Origin: Gammaproteobacteria bacterium RIFCSPHIGHO2_12_FULL_45_12
GTDB lineage: Bacteria; Pseudomonadota; Gammaproteobacteria; DSM-16500
Reading direction: 5' to 3'
DNA: 49,706 bases
Assembly: GCA_001801665.1 (NCBI GenBank)
Contig: MGYH01000015.1
Coordinates: 7,391 to 57,096 of the forward strand
Shown: positions 13,409-24,455 of the stretch, in pieces
Numbering within the stretch: the stretch's first letter is position 1
How the letters are laid out: the number at the start of each line of letters is the position of its first letter
Notes under the pieces: generated by a model
Database searches by the model: none
What the model was told of the DNA's origin: nothing
What the model saw: only the letters and a program-made list of their open reading frames with translations
Program-made: the position numbers and the translations under genes

Positions 13409-16400
13409 ATGCACATTCATATGGAACCAACATTCGTTCATTTACGCCTACATACCGAGTTTTCTTTAAGCGATGGTTTGCTTCCCATTGACACCTTGAT
13501 GAAGTTTGCCCGCGAATCAGGCATGCCCGCACTCGCCATCACCGACCTAGGCAACCTCTATGCCACCATTAAATTTTACAAAGCCGCACTGGCGCATGGC
13601 ATCAAACCCATCATTGGCGTTGATCTGACCGTCATTGATCCCAAACAACCTAAAACCAGTGGCCGCCTGACCCTGCTTTGTCAAAACAACCAGGGCTACC
13701 AAAACCTGTTAACCCTGGTCTCAAAAAGCTTTCTCGAAGGCCAGCAAGGCCACCAGAAACCAACCATTCAGGCGGCCTGGCTAGGCGAGGGTCTTTCCAA
13801 TGGCTTAATTGCGCTTTCTGGCGGCATGGAGGGTGACATTGGGCAGGCATTACTAGCACAAGATCAGGAAGCTGCCCGCACTTATTTACGCCAATGGTGC
13901 GCACTCTTTCCCAATCGCTTTTACATGGAGGTATGCCGGGTGGGGAAAGCACATGAAAAGGAATACAACAACGCGGCAATCAGCCTCGCTTGCCAACAGA
14001 ACATTCCCATTGTCGCAACAAATGATGTGCGCTTCCTGAAGCGCGAGGATTTTGAAGCGCATGAAGCACGCGTCTGCATTCAGGAAGGCATCACCCTGAA
14101 TGATCCACGTCGTGCCAGGCTTTATACGGAGCAACAATTCTTATGCAGCCCCACGGACATGGCGAAACGCTTTGCCGACATACCACAAGCACTCACTCAC
14201 TCCGTGGAAATCGCAAAACGCTGCAATGTGAGCTTCACCCTTGGAAAAAGTTTTCTGCCCCACTTTCCCATTCCGGCAAACCATTCCACCGAAAGCTTCA
14301 TCTGCGAAGTGGCCATGCAAGGACTAAATGACAGACTAACCGCACTCCACGACACTCATGCGGCTGACTTTGCGGCAAAACGTGAGCCCTATGACCTGCG
14401 CTTAAAGCAAGAACTGGATGTGATCAACAACATGGGTTTTGCGGGCTACTTTCTCATTGTGGCTGATTTTACCAAATGGGCAAAAGAAAATGGCATTCCC
14501 GTTGGGCCTGGCCGCGGCTCAGGTCCTGGCTCCTTGGTGGCCTATGCTTTAAAAATTACGGACCTTGACCCCCTAGCGCTGAAATTACTGTTTGAACGAT
14601 TTTTAAATCCTGAGCGTGTCTCCATGCCCGACTTTGATATCGACTTTTGCATGGAAGGACGTGACCGCGTCATTGACTACGTCATGGAAAAACACGGACA
14701 TGACAGCGTGTCACAAATCATCACCTATGGCACGATGGCAGCCAAAGCGGTCGTGCGTGATGTGGGGCGCGTCCTTGGACTCGGCTACGGTTTTGTCGAT
14801 AAAATTGCCAAACTTATTCCGTTTGAATTGGGCATTACGCTGCAAAAAGCCATGGCGCAGGAACCCTTACTCAAAGAGCGTTACCAGCAGGAAGATGAGG
14901 TACGCACCCTGATTGACCTTGCCTTAAAACTGGAAGGCTTGACGCGAAATGTCGGCAAACACGCCGGAGGCATTGTCATCGCACCAGGCAAACTCACCGA
15001 TTATGTCCCCCTTTATTGTGAGGTTAACGAGCCCGAACATCCCGTCACGCAATTCGATAAGGATGACGTTGAGGCCGTGGGCCTCGTGAAATTTGACTTT
15101 TTAGGGTTAAAAACGTTAACCATCATTGACCGTGCATTACGCATTGTCAATCCACTACAAGCAAGCCCCATTGATATCAGCTTAATACCCTTAAACGATC
15201 CTCCCACCTTTAGTTTACTAAAAGCCTGTCAATCAACTGCCGTGTTTCAGTTAGAATCTCATGGTATGCGCGACCTCATCAAACGCATTCAGCCTGACTG
15301 TTTTGAAGATTTAATCGCACTTGTCGCCCTGTTTCGACCTGGCCCTTTGCAATCAGGCATGGTGGATGACTTCATCAACCGCAAGCATGGGCGTGCGAAA
15401 GTGATTTATCCCCATCCCAAGTTAGAGCCCATCCTGGCACCCACTTACGGCGTCATCCTGTATCAAGAACAAGTCATGCAAATCGCTCAGGTATTAGCAG
15501 GCTATACACTGGGCGCCGCTGATATTTTACGACGCGCCATGGGCAAGAAAAAACCGGAAGAAATGGCAAAACAACGTCAAATTTTCTGCGAGGGCGCAAC
15601 CAGTCGCGGCGTGGCACCTGATGTGGCAACCTACATTTTTGACTTAATGGAAAAATTCGCAGGATACGGATTCAATAAGTCGCACTCTGCCGCCTATGCC
15701 TTGATTGCTTATCAAACCGCCTGGCTCAAAACACACCATACAGCCGCGTTTATGGCAGCCACGTTATCTTCTGACATGGATAAAACAGATAAAATCATGA
15801 CACTGCTAACGGATTGTCGCGCCATGAAATTAGAGGTGGCACCACCTGATATCAATAAAAGCCTCTATTTTTTTACCGTTATTAACACACAGCACTTGAT
15901 GTATGGGCTGGGAGCCATTAAAGGCGTTGGCGAAGCGGCTATTGAGAATATCGTTGAGGTGCGTCAACAAGGTACTCCATTCAGGGATATCTTTGATTTT
16001 TGTCAACGCATTGACTTGCGGAAATCTAACCGGCGCGTACTGGAAGCCTTAATTAAAGCCGGGTGTTTTGATCTGCTGGAAAAGAATCGCGCCATGCTCA
16101 TGGCATCCTTAAACAGTGCCATCCAGCACGCGGAACAGGCGCTCCATAATCAAACCTATGGGCAACATGATTTATTAGCCTTGATGGCCGATCAAACTGG
16201 CATACCACCTTATGTCACAACCGCCCCTTGGAACGAAGAAACCCAGTTAAAAGGTGAAAAAGACTCGCTGGGATTTTATTTGACCGGCCATCCCATGAAT
16301 CGCTATCTAAAGGAATTAGCCCATTTCACCACCTGCCGAATTGGACACCTCCAGAGAAGACAACACACAAGCACTCGCATCTCAGGCATTGTGACCCATA

Positions 16401-16867
16401 TTCGCTTACGCCAAACTAAGCGCGGTGATCGCATTGCCATTTTTTCACTGGATGATGGACAAGCGCGAATCGAAGTTGTCTGCTTTTCTGAATGCTTCCA
16501 TCAATATCGTGAGTTGATTATTGAAGACAGAATGATTATTGTGGAGGGAGACATTGGTATCGATGACTTTAGCAACAGTACACGTCTCATGGCAAAGGAT
16601 CTGTTCACCCTTGAGACTGCTCGTGAACGTTTTGCCAAATATTTAAAAATTACACTGCCAGATAATCAGCCATTTGATATGCAACGCCTGAAACAAATAC
16701 TGGATAAGCACCTAAATGGCACCTGTCAGGTGGTATTACATTATTTACTGGAGAATGCACAGGCCCAATTAAAGCTGGGCGAGGCTTTCAAAATTCATCC
16801 CAGCGAACTATTATTATCAAGCTTAAAGGAATTGTTCCCCGATGAGGAAGTTGAATTTATTTATTAA
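13409..16867 (+). CDS. dnaE: DNA polymerase III subunit alpha
   Basis: 1152 aa; PHP domain FVHLRLHTEFSLSDGLL; GPGRGSGPGSLVAYAL; PDFDIDFCMEGRD. True start may be 13421. Confidence 0.96.
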   Translation: MHIHMEPTFVHLRLHTEFSLSDGLLPIDTLMKFARESGMPALAITDLGNLYATIKFYKAALAHGIKPIIGVDLTVIDPKQPKTSGRLTLLCQNNQGYQNLLTLVSKSFLEGQQGHQKPTIQAAWLGEGLSNGLIALSGGMEGDIGQALLAQDQEAARTYLRQWCALFPNRFYMEVCRVGKAHEKEYNNAAISLACQQNIPIVATNDVRFLKREDFEAHEARVCIQEGITLNDPRRARLYTEQQFLCSPTDMAKRFADIPQALTHSVEIAKRCNVSFTLGKSFLPHFPIPANHSTESFICEVAMQGLNDRLTALHDTHAADFAAKREPYDLRLKQELDVINNMGFAGYFLIVADFTKWAKENGIPVGPGRGSGPGSLVAYALKITDLDPLALKLLFERFLNPERVSMPDFDIDFCMEGRDRVIDYVMEKHGHDSVSQIITYGTMAAKAVVRDVGRVLGLGYGFVDKIAKLIPFELGITLQKAMAQEPLLKERYQQEDEVRTLIDLALKLEGLTRNVGKHAGGIVIAPGKLTDYVPLYCEVNEPEHPVTQFDKDDVEAVGLVKFDFLGLKTLTIIDRALRIVNPLQASPIDISLIPLNDPPTFSLLKACQSTAVFQLESHGMRDLIKRIQPDCFEDLIALVALFRPGPLQSGMVDDFINRKHGRAKVIYPHPKLEPILAPTYGVILYQEQVMQIAQVLAGYTLGAADILRRAMGKKKPEEMAKQRQIFCEGATSRGVAPDVATYIFDLMEKFAGYGFNKSHSAAYALIAYQTAWLKTHHTAAFMAATLSSDMDKTDKIMTLLTDCRAMKLEVAPPDINKSLYFFTVINTQHLMYGLGAIKGVGEAAIENIVEVRQQGTPFRDIFDFCQRIDLRKSNRRVLEALIKAGCFDLLEKNRAMLMASLNSAIQHAEQALHNQTYGQHDLLALMADQTGIPPYVTTAPWNEETQLKGEKDSLGFYLTGHPMNRYLKELAHFTTCRIGHLQRRQHTSTRISGIVTHIRLRQTKRGDRIAIFSLDDGQARIEVVCFSECFHQYRELIIEDRMIIVEGDIGIDDFSNSTRLMAKDLFTLETARERFAKYLKITLPDNQPFDMQRLKQILDKHLNGTCQVVLHYLLENAQAQLKLGEAFKIHPSELLLSSLKELFPDEEVEFIY

Positions 16868-16878
16868 GGAATCGCTTT

Positions 16879-17691
16879 ATGATAACCAAATTGGACATCG
16901 CGCAAGCACTGCAAGATTATGACGATTGTAGAACCGGCATGAAGGAACTGAGCTACAGTTTCTTTGGACCTGCCTCTTGGGATCCATCCTCCATGGTGAA
17001 GATCAGAAAATTTTGTAAATCCCTGCAAGGGCAAGGGCCGTTATGCGAGGAGGAGCTCTCTCAATTGACTCCGTTAATTTTAAAAAATGCCGTAGAGGAA
17101 GCTCACCCTTTTTGTTATTCGCTAGCTGAAAAACTGCCGGAGAAACTACTGGAGGAACACGCGCAACCCTTTCTATTGACCGAGGTTGATAAAGCTAGCT
17201 ACCAGCAATACCAAGGCGGCTGGGCAGCAACAGAAAAGTATTACCCCCTTTTTATCCTGGCGCTGGCAGATCATTTGAGATGCTTAAATCATCCAAACAC
17301 CATCAACGCAATCATTAAAGCAAATCACTTCTCGTTTCGATTTGCTGCATTAAAAATCATTGCAGCTATCATCCCTATAACAGAAAAACTGTTCCTGAGC
17401 ATTCTGAAACACCCCAAACCTGCTGACATTTTGGGAATCTTTTCTGATCTGCAGCATAAAAAAAAGTCCTCATTAACGCACGACATGTCAACTGACATCC
17501 TAACACATGTCAACCCAGAGTCCTTTGCAAGAGGCTATTATTATCTGATGAAAAAAGGCAACTGGAATGAAAACACCCGAGCGTTATTAAAAAAATCTGA
17601 CAATCCCGTGAAGCTCGCCTTTGAGCTGCATCAAGGTGAGGATGAACCATCCTGGCATCATAAAGGGCGCCGACTACGGAACCTGAGATAA
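16879..17691 (+). CDS. Hypothetical protein, 270 aa, no recognised family
   Basis: Intact ORF 11 bp after dnaE, helix-rich, same strand. Confidence 0.6.
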   Translation: MITKLDIAQALQDYDDCRTGMKELSYSFFGPASWDPSSMVKIRKFCKSLQGQGPLCEEELSQLTPLILKNAVEEAHPFCYSLAEKLPEKLLEEHAQPFLLTEVDKASYQQYQGGWAATEKYYPLFILALADHLRCLNHPNTINAIIKANHFSFRFAALKIIAAIIPITEKLFLSILKHPKPADILGIFSDLQHKKKSSLTHDMSTDILTHVNPESFARGYYYLMKKGNWNENTRALLKKSDNPVKLAFELHQGEDEPSWHHKGRRLRNLR

Positions 17692-17699
17692 ACTCGACA

Positions 17700-17851
17700 A
17701 CCCATTTCTGAATGACAACCCATTTTTGCAACCTATGCCAAGTTGCAACTGTCATCCAGAGGAGCGTTTTTTGCGACGAAGGATCTCGGGTTATTTAGGA
17801 GATTCTTCGCTTCGCTCTGAATGACATCTCATTTCTGAATGACAACCCATT
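17700..17851 (-). repeat. Family C repeat, copy C6 (reverse orientation)
   Basis: Contains GTCATCCAGAGGAGCGTTTTTTGCGACGAAGGATCTCG...GGAGATTCTTCGCTTCGCTCTGAATGAC, shared with 43.9, 46.0, 47.1 and 49.5 kb; bracketed by 22-bp direct repeats. Confidence 0.8.
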
Positions 17852-17877
17852 GGCGAACAAACTTCCAAACAAGCACA

Positions 17878-19767
17878 TCAAACGGACTGCTTGATGTTGG
17901 CATTAGCGAGTAAACTTTGCTTATAAAGCTCATACTCCAATAATGCCTGACTATTTTGAACTTGCTCAACAAAAGCTTCATATTGCGTTTTGTCAGCAAT
18001 GGCGCCAGGCTTGACAGCATTAATGGCCACAACGGCATAACCATTGGGCAGACGTGTCACGCCATACGTCGCCGACTTTTTAAGTGGGACAGGATCAGGA
18101 AGACGAAAGGCGATATCCAATATGGCGGTGTCAACTTTTGAAGAATAGCGCCCAATATCATTTACTTTCACCCATTTCAATTGATTGGCCGCCATGAGCT
18201 TGATGGGATCCGCCTTCCCTGAATTTAATTGAGCAAGCAATGCATTGGCAAAATCAGCCACTTTAAGGTCCGCATCGGCAACTTTCAATTTATCTTCAAT
18301 TTGTCTGGAAACATCTTTTAACGATAATAATGTTGAAGCAATATGTGATTTAACGCGCAGCACAATCACGGTCTCAGGATCGAGCTGAATCACATCACTA
18401 TTGTTTTTTAATGTCAGCACATCATGACTAAAGGCAATATCACGCACTTTTTGGAACTGCGAAATATCCTTGCCGGCTTTATATTTTGAAAAAGACTCGC
18501 TGGTGTCAATCGGCAAATTTAATGTTTTGGCGGCGAGCTGTAATGACTCAGGATGCTCATAGGTGATATCAGCCAAGAGGTTACGCATATTCGCAAACAT
18601 TTCTTCCGCATGCTGGCGGGCATAGGTTTCCTTGACCTTATCCTTAACCGCTTCAAAAGACTGGATCCGTGGCACCCTGACTTCCACTGCTTTTAAAATC
18701 ACAAACCCATCTGAGGTTTTAACAGGGCCTATCACCTGGTCTTTTCTCACCAGTTCTGCTGCCGTTTTTTGTAATTCAGCCGGAACATTATTCAGCGTCA
18801 GCCAATTTTGGCGATTTATTTTAGAGAGATGCTGATGCGCCAACGCGTCAAAATCTCCTCCTTTTTTAAGGGCAGCAACCAGCTCATCTGCCTTTGCTTG
18901 TGCTTTGGCAATCTCCAGAGACGTGGAGCCTGACTTGAACGGAATATGAATATCAGCCAATTGCCAGGCCATCGGCTGCGTGTATGAATTAATGTTTTCA
19001 TTATAAAACGCTTTCAGTGCCTCATTCAGAGGTGCCACTTTGGCATATAAATCTTTCATGGAAAGCTGAATGTACTCCACATTCACCTGCTCTGGCGTCA
19101 TGAAGCTCGCTTTATGAGCGTCATAATAGGCCTGAATTCGTTCGGGTGTAATGGCCATGGGCTTGGATAAAAAGTATTGCACGGGAATATTCACATAGTC
19201 GATATTACGCGTTTGATTGACCAGTGACATGATATAGTCCACTTCTCCTGGCAAGGCGAATGAAGTGAACAACATGCCTAGGCGCGGTTGTTCAATCAAT
19301 AAACTGGTTTTAACCAGATCAACAAAGTCACTGGGACTCATCAGGGTTGATGATAAAACCTCCTGAAATCGGTCAACTGAAAACTGCCCGTCAACCTGAA
19401 ATTCCGGCATACTTTGGAGGTAATTATCAATTTGAAGATTGGTCACGATAAAGTCTTCTTTCAGCGAGGCCTGTTTCAACACCTCCACTTCAATCAACGA
19501 CTGCAGTGCCCTTTCTTTATAAGCTAATTCATTTTTACGCGTGAGGATGGTGCCGTATTGCGCTTGTGCCTGACGACGTAATCGTTCATAAGCAACGGTT
19601 AACTGCTCTTTGGTCACCTCAACCCCATTCACCCTGGCAACCACATTTGAATGAGGATTTTGAACAAAATAACTATGAATACCCCAGAAAGCAAACGAAA
19701 AGATAATAATGGATACTATCGTACCTGCTATCCAACCTTGTGTATGCTCACGAATGGTTTGAAGCAT
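17878..19767 (-). CDS. ppiD: Periplasmic folding chaperone/PPIase PpiD (SurA_N-type)
   Basis: 629 aa; MLQTIREHTQGWIAGTIVSIIIFSFAFWGI TM anchor; parvulin-like domain; next to hup as in other gammaproteobacteria. Confidence 0.9.
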   Translation of the reverse strand: MLQTIREHTQGWIAGTIVSIIIFSFAFWGIHSYFVQNPHSNVVARVNGVEVTKEQLTVAYERLRRQAQAQYGTILTRKNELAYKERALQSLIEVEVLKQASLKEDFIVTNLQIDNYLQSMPEFQVDGQFSVDRFQEVLSSTLMSPSDFVDLVKTSLLIEQPRLGMLFTSFALPGEVDYIMSLVNQTRNIDYVNIPVQYFLSKPMAITPERIQAYYDAHKASFMTPEQVNVEYIQLSMKDLYAKVAPLNEALKAFYNENINSYTQPMAWQLADIHIPFKSGSTSLEIAKAQAKADELVAALKKGGDFDALAHQHLSKINRQNWLTLNNVPAELQKTAAELVRKDQVIGPVKTSDGFVILKAVEVRVPRIQSFEAVKDKVKETYARQHAEEMFANMRNLLADITYEHPESLQLAAKTLNLPIDTSESFSKYKAGKDISQFQKVRDIAFSHDVLTLKNNSDVIQLDPETVIVLRVKSHIASTLLSLKDVSRQIEDKLKVADADLKVADFANALLAQLNSGKADPIKLMAANQLKWVKVNDIGRYSSKVDTAILDIAFRLPDPVPLKKSATYGVTRLPNGYAVVAINAVKPGAIADKTQYEAFVEQVQNSQALLEYELYKQSLLANANIKQSV

Positions 19768-19788
19768 GATCTGTGCTCTCTAAATGAT

Positions 19789-19862
19789 CGGAGTGGACGG
19801 GACTCGAACCCGCGACCCCCGGCGTGACAGGCCGGTATTCTAACCAACTGAACTACCACTCC
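19789..19862 (-). tRNA. tRNA-Asp (GTC)
   Basis: Reverse complement GGAGTGGTAGTTCAGTTGGTTAGAATACCGGCCTGTCACGCCGGGGGTCGCGGGTTCGAGTCCCGTCCACTCCG folds as a cloverleaf. Confidence 0.95.
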
Positions 19863-19905
19863 AAAAACTCAATTTTTAACATCACCACACGCTTACATTA
19901 ACACT

Positions 19906-19978
19906 TGGGTGCTGAGGGGTTCGAACCCCCGACCTACGCCTTGTAAGGGCGCCGCTCTACCAACTGAGCTAAGCACCC
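19906..19978 (-). tRNA. tRNA-Val (TAC)
   Basis: Reverse complement GGGTGCTTAGCTCAGTTGGTAGAGCGGCGCCCTTACAAGGCGTAGGTCGGGGGTTCGAACCCCTCAGCACCCA. Confidence 0.95.
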
Positions 19979-19998
19979 AGCGATGATGTAAATTCCGT

Positions 19999-20286
19999 TT
20001 AGCTTAGTGCTTCCTCTTTTACAGCTTCTTTCAAAGCTTTACCAGCTTTAAATCCAACCACCTTGGCAGCGTTAATTCTAATCTTTTCACCTGTGGAAGG
20101 GTTTCTACCTTCACGAGCGGCGCGAACTTTCACCGTAAAGGTGCCAAAGTTAACAATCACTACGGGATCACTCTTTTGCAAGGAGGTCGTGATACCTTCA
20201 AGCAGTGCATCAAACGCACGGCTTGCACTTGCTTTGGTTAATTCAGCTTTGTCTGCAATAAGGTCAATAAGCTCTGTTCTATTCAT
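19999..20286 (-). CDS. hupB: DNA-binding protein HU
   Basis: 95 aa; MNRTELIDLIADKAELTKASASRA; GTFTVKVRAAREGRNPSTGEKI. Confidence 0.93.
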   Translation of the reverse strand: MNRTELIDLIADKAELTKASASRAFDALLEGITTSLQKSDPVVIVNFGTFTVKVRAAREGRNPSTGEKIRINAAKVVGFKAGKALKEAVKEEALS

Positions 20287-20395
20287 GTATTTTATTCTCT
20301 CTATCCATGGTTAAAAAAATCTTCTTGCCTCATCCGCCAAGTCAGCCGAAGGAAGCATGCTTTATACCAATAGCATCAAACAGATGTCAAGCAAG

Positions 20396-22837
20396 TTAAT
20401 GCGCTCTGTCTCTATTAGATTTTCTGGTTCTTTCTTTCTTGGAGACACCACCGACAATCGCCGTTTTTAGCTTCTTGCTTTTGCGGCTTTTTCGAGGCAG
20501 ATGAGCAGCGTATCCGTTCAATGCCGCATTTAAAACTTCATCCACCCAACGCACCGGTATAATGTTTAAATCCAGCTTTATGTTATCAGGAATCTCCTTC
20601 AAATCCTTCACATTTTCAATCGGAATGATAACATTTTTGATCCCACTACGATGCGCGGCTAAAAGTTTCTCTTTTAAACCGCCAATGGGCAATACTTCTC
20701 CGCGCAGTGTGATTTCACCTGTCATGGCAAAATCAGCCCTGACAGGAATATGCGTAATGACTGACACTAATGCCGTACACATACTAATGCCCGCGCTCGG
20801 CCCATCTTTTGGAGTGGCACCTTCTGGCACATGAATGTGGATGTCATGTTTTTCAAAAAAGTTTTTAGCAAGGCCAAGCAAATCACTTCGGGCACGCACC
20901 ACCGACATGGCCGCCTGAATGGACTCCTGCATCACTTCACCCAGTTGACCGGTGTAAATGGCTTTGCCTTTGCCTGGGAGAATAATGGCTTCAATACTCA
21001 GTAATTCACCGCCAACCTCAGTCCATGCCAGCCCTTTCACTTGACCAATCTGGTCTTGCTGATCGACCAGATCATAGCGATAACGTCTGACACCCAAATA
21101 TTGCTCGATATCATCCGATTCAATGCGCGCCTTATCCGCCTTGGTTTTCAATAAAATGGCTTTGACCACTTTACGACACAACTTGGAAACTTCGCGCTCC
21201 AGATTTCTGACACCTGCCTCACGCGTGTAGTAACGAATAATATCGCGCACCGCTTCGGCTGAAAAATCAATTTCATTGGCTTTCAAACCCGATGCCGCCA
21301 CTTGTTTCGGAATTAAATGTCGCAACGCAATATGCACTTTTTCATCCTCGGTGTACCCTGGAATACGAATAACTTCCATGCGATCACGCAAGGCTGGCGG
21401 AATTTCCAGTGAGTTGGCCGTTGCGACAAACATCACTTTTGACAAGTCATAATCAACTTCAAGGTAATGATCATTGAATGAAAAATTTTGCTCAGGGTCT
21501 AACACTTCAAGCAATGCAGACGCCGGGTCTCCCCGAAAATCCATCGACATTTTGTCAATCTCATCCAGCAAAAACAAGGGATTGTTAGCTTCTGCTTTTG
21601 AAAGTTTCTGTGCAATTTTTCCGGGCATCGCACCAATGTAGGTGCGTCGGTGACCCCGAATTTCAGCTTCATCTCTCACGCCGCCCAACGACATGCGCAC
21701 AAATTTCCGGCCGGTTGCATGTGCAATTGACAGGCCCAAGGACGTTTTACCAACCCCAGGCGGTCCAACCAAACATAAAATGGGGCCTTTTAATTTGTTA
21801 ACACGTTTCTGAACGGCCAGATATTCAATAATGCGTTCTTTCACTTCCTTTAAACCATAATGCTCTTCATCCAGAATTTTCTGCGCTTCAACCAGACTGA
21901 CGTTCGCGTTTGTTCGCTTGCTCCAGGGCAATGCTAACATGACATCAAGATAGTTTCGTGACACAGTCGATTCTGCTGACTGCATCGGCATCGCTTTAAG
22001 CTTCGCCAGTTCCGCCCCGCATTTTTCTTTTGCTTCCGGTGTCATGCCAGCCTTTTCAATTTTCTTTGCTAGCAACTCAAACTCATTTGGAACGTTCTCA
22101 ATCTCATTTAATTCTTTCTGAATTGCCTTGATTTGTTCATTCAAATAATACTCGCGCTGTGTGCGTTCCATTTGACGCTTGACACGACCGCGAATTTTCT
22201 TCTCCACTTGCAACAAATCAATTTCATTCTCAAGCAAGCCCATCAATTTTTCCAGACGTTTTGGCAAATGACGCATTTCCAGTAAATGCTGCTTATCTTC
22301 CTGCTTGATATTCAGGTGTGCCGCAACGGTATCCCCCAGCCGCGCGCCATCTTCAATGGCTAAAATGGAAGCCATGATTTCAGCCGGAATTTTTCGATTT
22401 AATTTGACGTATTGCTCAAATTGGGACTTCAGGGAACGAATAAAGATTTCGATTTCCCTCTCTTTGGTTTTTTCGTCTTCCCATAACTCAATGTCTGCTA
22501 GGAAATAAGCGTCTTTTTCCAGAAATTTGATAATTTTGCCGCGCTTGACACCTTCCACCAGCACTTTCACCGTGCCATCTGGCAGTTTTAATAATTGTAA
22601 AATGGTGGCTAACGTGCCCACCTTATAAATTGTTTTTTCATTTGGCTGATCATCCATCGCATCCATTTGCGTTGCTAGCAAAATTTGCTTGTCTGCAGCC
22701 ATCGCCACTTCGAGCGCCTTGATGGAACGATCTCGTCCCACAAATAATGGCACGACCATAAAGGGGTAAACCACCACATCACGCAAAGGCAAGACGGGGA
22801 CACTTAACAAATTGGTATCAGTAGAGACGGCTACCAT
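20396..22837 (-). CDS. lon: ATP-dependent protease Lon
   Basis: 813 aa; [11 protein letters not shown] Walker A; catalytic PKDGPSAG. Confidence 0.97.
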   Translation of the reverse strand: MVAVSTDTNLLSVPVLPLRDVVVYPFMVVPLFVGRDRSIKALEVAMAADKQILLATQMDAMDDQPNEKTIYKVGTLATILQLLKLPDGTVKVLVEGVKRGKIIKFLEKDAYFLADIELWEDEKTKEREIEIFIRSLKSQFEQYVKLNRKIPAEIMASILAIEDGARLGDTVAAHLNIKQEDKQHLLEMRHLPKRLEKLMGLLENEIDLLQVEKKIRGRVKRQMERTQREYYLNEQIKAIQKELNEIENVPNEFELLAKKIEKAGMTPEAKEKCGAELAKLKAMPMQSAESTVSRNYLDVMLALPWSKRTNANVSLVEAQKILDEEHYGLKEVKERIIEYLAVQKRVNKLKGPILCLVGPPGVGKTSLGLSIAHATGRKFVRMSLGGVRDEAEIRGHRRTYIGAMPGKIAQKLSKAEANNPLFLLDEIDKMSMDFRGDPASALLEVLDPEQNFSFNDHYLEVDYDLSKVMFVATANSLEIPPALRDRMEVIRIPGYTEDEKVHIALRHLIPKQVAASGLKANEIDFSAEAVRDIIRYYTREAGVRNLEREVSKLCRKVVKAILLKTKADKARIESDDIEQYLGVRRYRYDLVDQQDQIGQVKGLAWTEVGGELLSIEAIILPGKGKAIYTGQLGEVMQESIQAAMSVVRARSDLLGLAKNFFEKHDIHIHVPEGATPKDGPSAGISMCTALVSVITHIPVRADFAMTGEITLRGEVLPIGGLKEKLLAAHRSGIKNVIIPIENVKDLKEIPDNIKLDLNIIPVRWVDEVLNAALNGYAAHLPRKSRKSKKLKTAIVGGVSKKERTRKSNRDRAH

Positions 22838-22872
22838 CTAATGGACCCTCTTATCTATAGTTAGCTCGCATA

Positions 22873-22910
22873 CTATGCTCTTAAGAGTGAATTCACTCTT
22901 AAGAGCATAG
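22873..22910. repeat. 38-bp perfect loop-less palindrome between clpX and lon
   Basis: CTATGCTCTTAAGAGTGAATTCACTCTTAAGAGCATAG equals its own reverse complement. Confidence 0.97.
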
Positions 22911-22934
22911 CGTTTAAAAACGATTTGACCTTTT

Positions 22935-24221
22935 CTACTCTGCCGCTGATTGCCGAGGCTCAGGTGACTCGTAAATAATGATGGGCTTGGTGTCACCGCG
23001 AATAACCGCTTCATCCACAATCACTTTGGAGACATGATTCAAGGTGGGCAACTCATACATGATATCCAGCAGCGCTTTTTCCAAAATGGAACGCAATCCA
23101 CGTGCGCCGGTTTTCTTTTCAACACAACTTCTCGCAATGGATAACAAGGCATCATCACGAAACTCCAACCCAACCCCTTCCATGTCAAAGAGTCTCCCAT
23201 ATTGCTTGATCAAGGCATTTTTGGGTTCCGTCAAAATCTTGACTAGCGCATCCTTGTCAAGCTCCTCAAGCGTTGCGACCACCGGCAAGCGCCCAATGAG
23301 CTCAGGAATCAGACCAAATTTAATCAAATCGGATGGCTCCACTTCACACAACACCTGGCCAATCGATTTTGTATCTTCTTTACCGTGAATTTCGGCTGAA
23401 AAACCAATGCCGGATTTTTCAGATCGATCACGAATCACCTTTTCAAGGCCAGCAAACGCACCACCGCAGATAAACAGGATATTGCTGGTATCAACTTGAA
23501 TAAACTCTTGCTGAGGATGCTTTCTGCCGCCTTGAGGCGGCACAGACGCTTTGGTGCCTTCAATCAGCTTCAATAGCGCTTGCTGTACGCCCTCACCAGA
23601 CACATCGCGTGTGATAGAAGGATTCTCAGACTTGCGTGAAATCTTATCAATTTCATCAATATAAACAATACCCATTTGCGCTTTTGAAACATCATAGTCA
23701 CAGCGCTGCAGCAACTTTTGAATAATACTTTCCACGTCTTCGCCCACATACCCCGCTTCGGTCAAAGTGGTCGCATCCGCAATGACAAAAGGGACATTTA
23801 ATAATCTGGCGAGTGTCTCCGCCAACAGCGTTTTCCCACTGCCCGTTGGCCCAATTAACAAAATATTACTTTTATTCAATTCAACTTCATTTTTTTCCGT
23901 GTGCGCTCTTAAGCGTTTATAGTGATTATAAACGGCTACGGAAAGCACCTTCTTGGCCTGTACCTGACCAATCACATACTCATCCAGCGTTTGGCGGATT
24001 TCAGTCGGCGCGGGCAGTTTGGGTAAGAGGTCAGTTGCCTCAGGCACCACGGTATCACGAGTTTCTTCATTGATGATGTCATTACACAATAAAACGCACT
24101 CATCACACACATAAACCGACGGCCCAGCAATCAATTTCCGGACTTCATGCTGACTTTTACCACAAAATGAGCAGTGAAATACCTTATCGTTTCCACCATT
24201 ACCTCGCTGGTCGTTACTCAT
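22935..24221 (-). CDS. clpX: ATP-dependent Clp protease ATP-binding subunit ClpX
   Basis: 428 aa; zinc finger [42 protein letters not shown]. Confidence 0.97.
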   Translation of the reverse strand: MSNDQRGNGGNDKVFHCSFCGKSQHEVRKLIAGPSVYVCDECVLLCNDIINEETRDTVVPEATDLLPKLPAPTEIRQTLDEYVIGQVQAKKVLSVAVYNHYKRLRAHTEKNEVELNKSNILLIGPTGSGKTLLAETLARLLNVPFVIADATTLTEAGYVGEDVESIIQKLLQRCDYDVSKAQMGIVYIDEIDKISRKSENPSITRDVSGEGVQQALLKLIEGTKASVPPQGGRKHPQQEFIQVDTSNILFICGGAFAGLEKVIRDRSEKSGIGFSAEIHGKEDTKSIGQVLCEVEPSDLIKFGLIPELIGRLPVVATLEELDKDALVKILTEPKNALIKQYGRLFDMEGVGLEFRDDALLSIARSCVEKKTGARGLRSILEKALLDIMYELPTLNHVSKVIVDEAVIRGDTKPIIIYESPEPRQSAAE

Positions 24222-24289
24222 AAGACAATGCCTCTTTCAATTATAAGTCTTTAAGATAAGGTCATTTTTCAACATTTCAACCATCAACC

Positions 24290-24439
24290 GGCTTTGTTGC
24301 ATAAATCCAAACTGGGTAGGGTGGATTAGGCGTTTTTTGCCGTAATCCACCAAATTGGTGGATTACGACGCAAAAAGCGCGTCTAATCCACCCTACATTG
24401 ACATCAAAATGTGTAACATTTAATTTATGCAACAACGCC
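24290..24439. mobile_element. 150-bp MITE with IS903/IS5-family-like ends, carrying a double Family B palindrome
   Basis: Ends GGCTTTGTTGCATAAATC and (reverse complement) GGCGTTGTTGCATAAATT, 16/18 identical; exact 9-bp TSD CCATCAACC at 24281-24289 and 24440-24448. Confidence 0.88.
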
Positions 24440-24455
24440 CCATCAACCTATACCA

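Noticed and set aside
23044-23388. Ser-rich + ORFs antisense to clpX, lon, tig, accA
   Set aside because: Shadow ORFs over well-supported genes.
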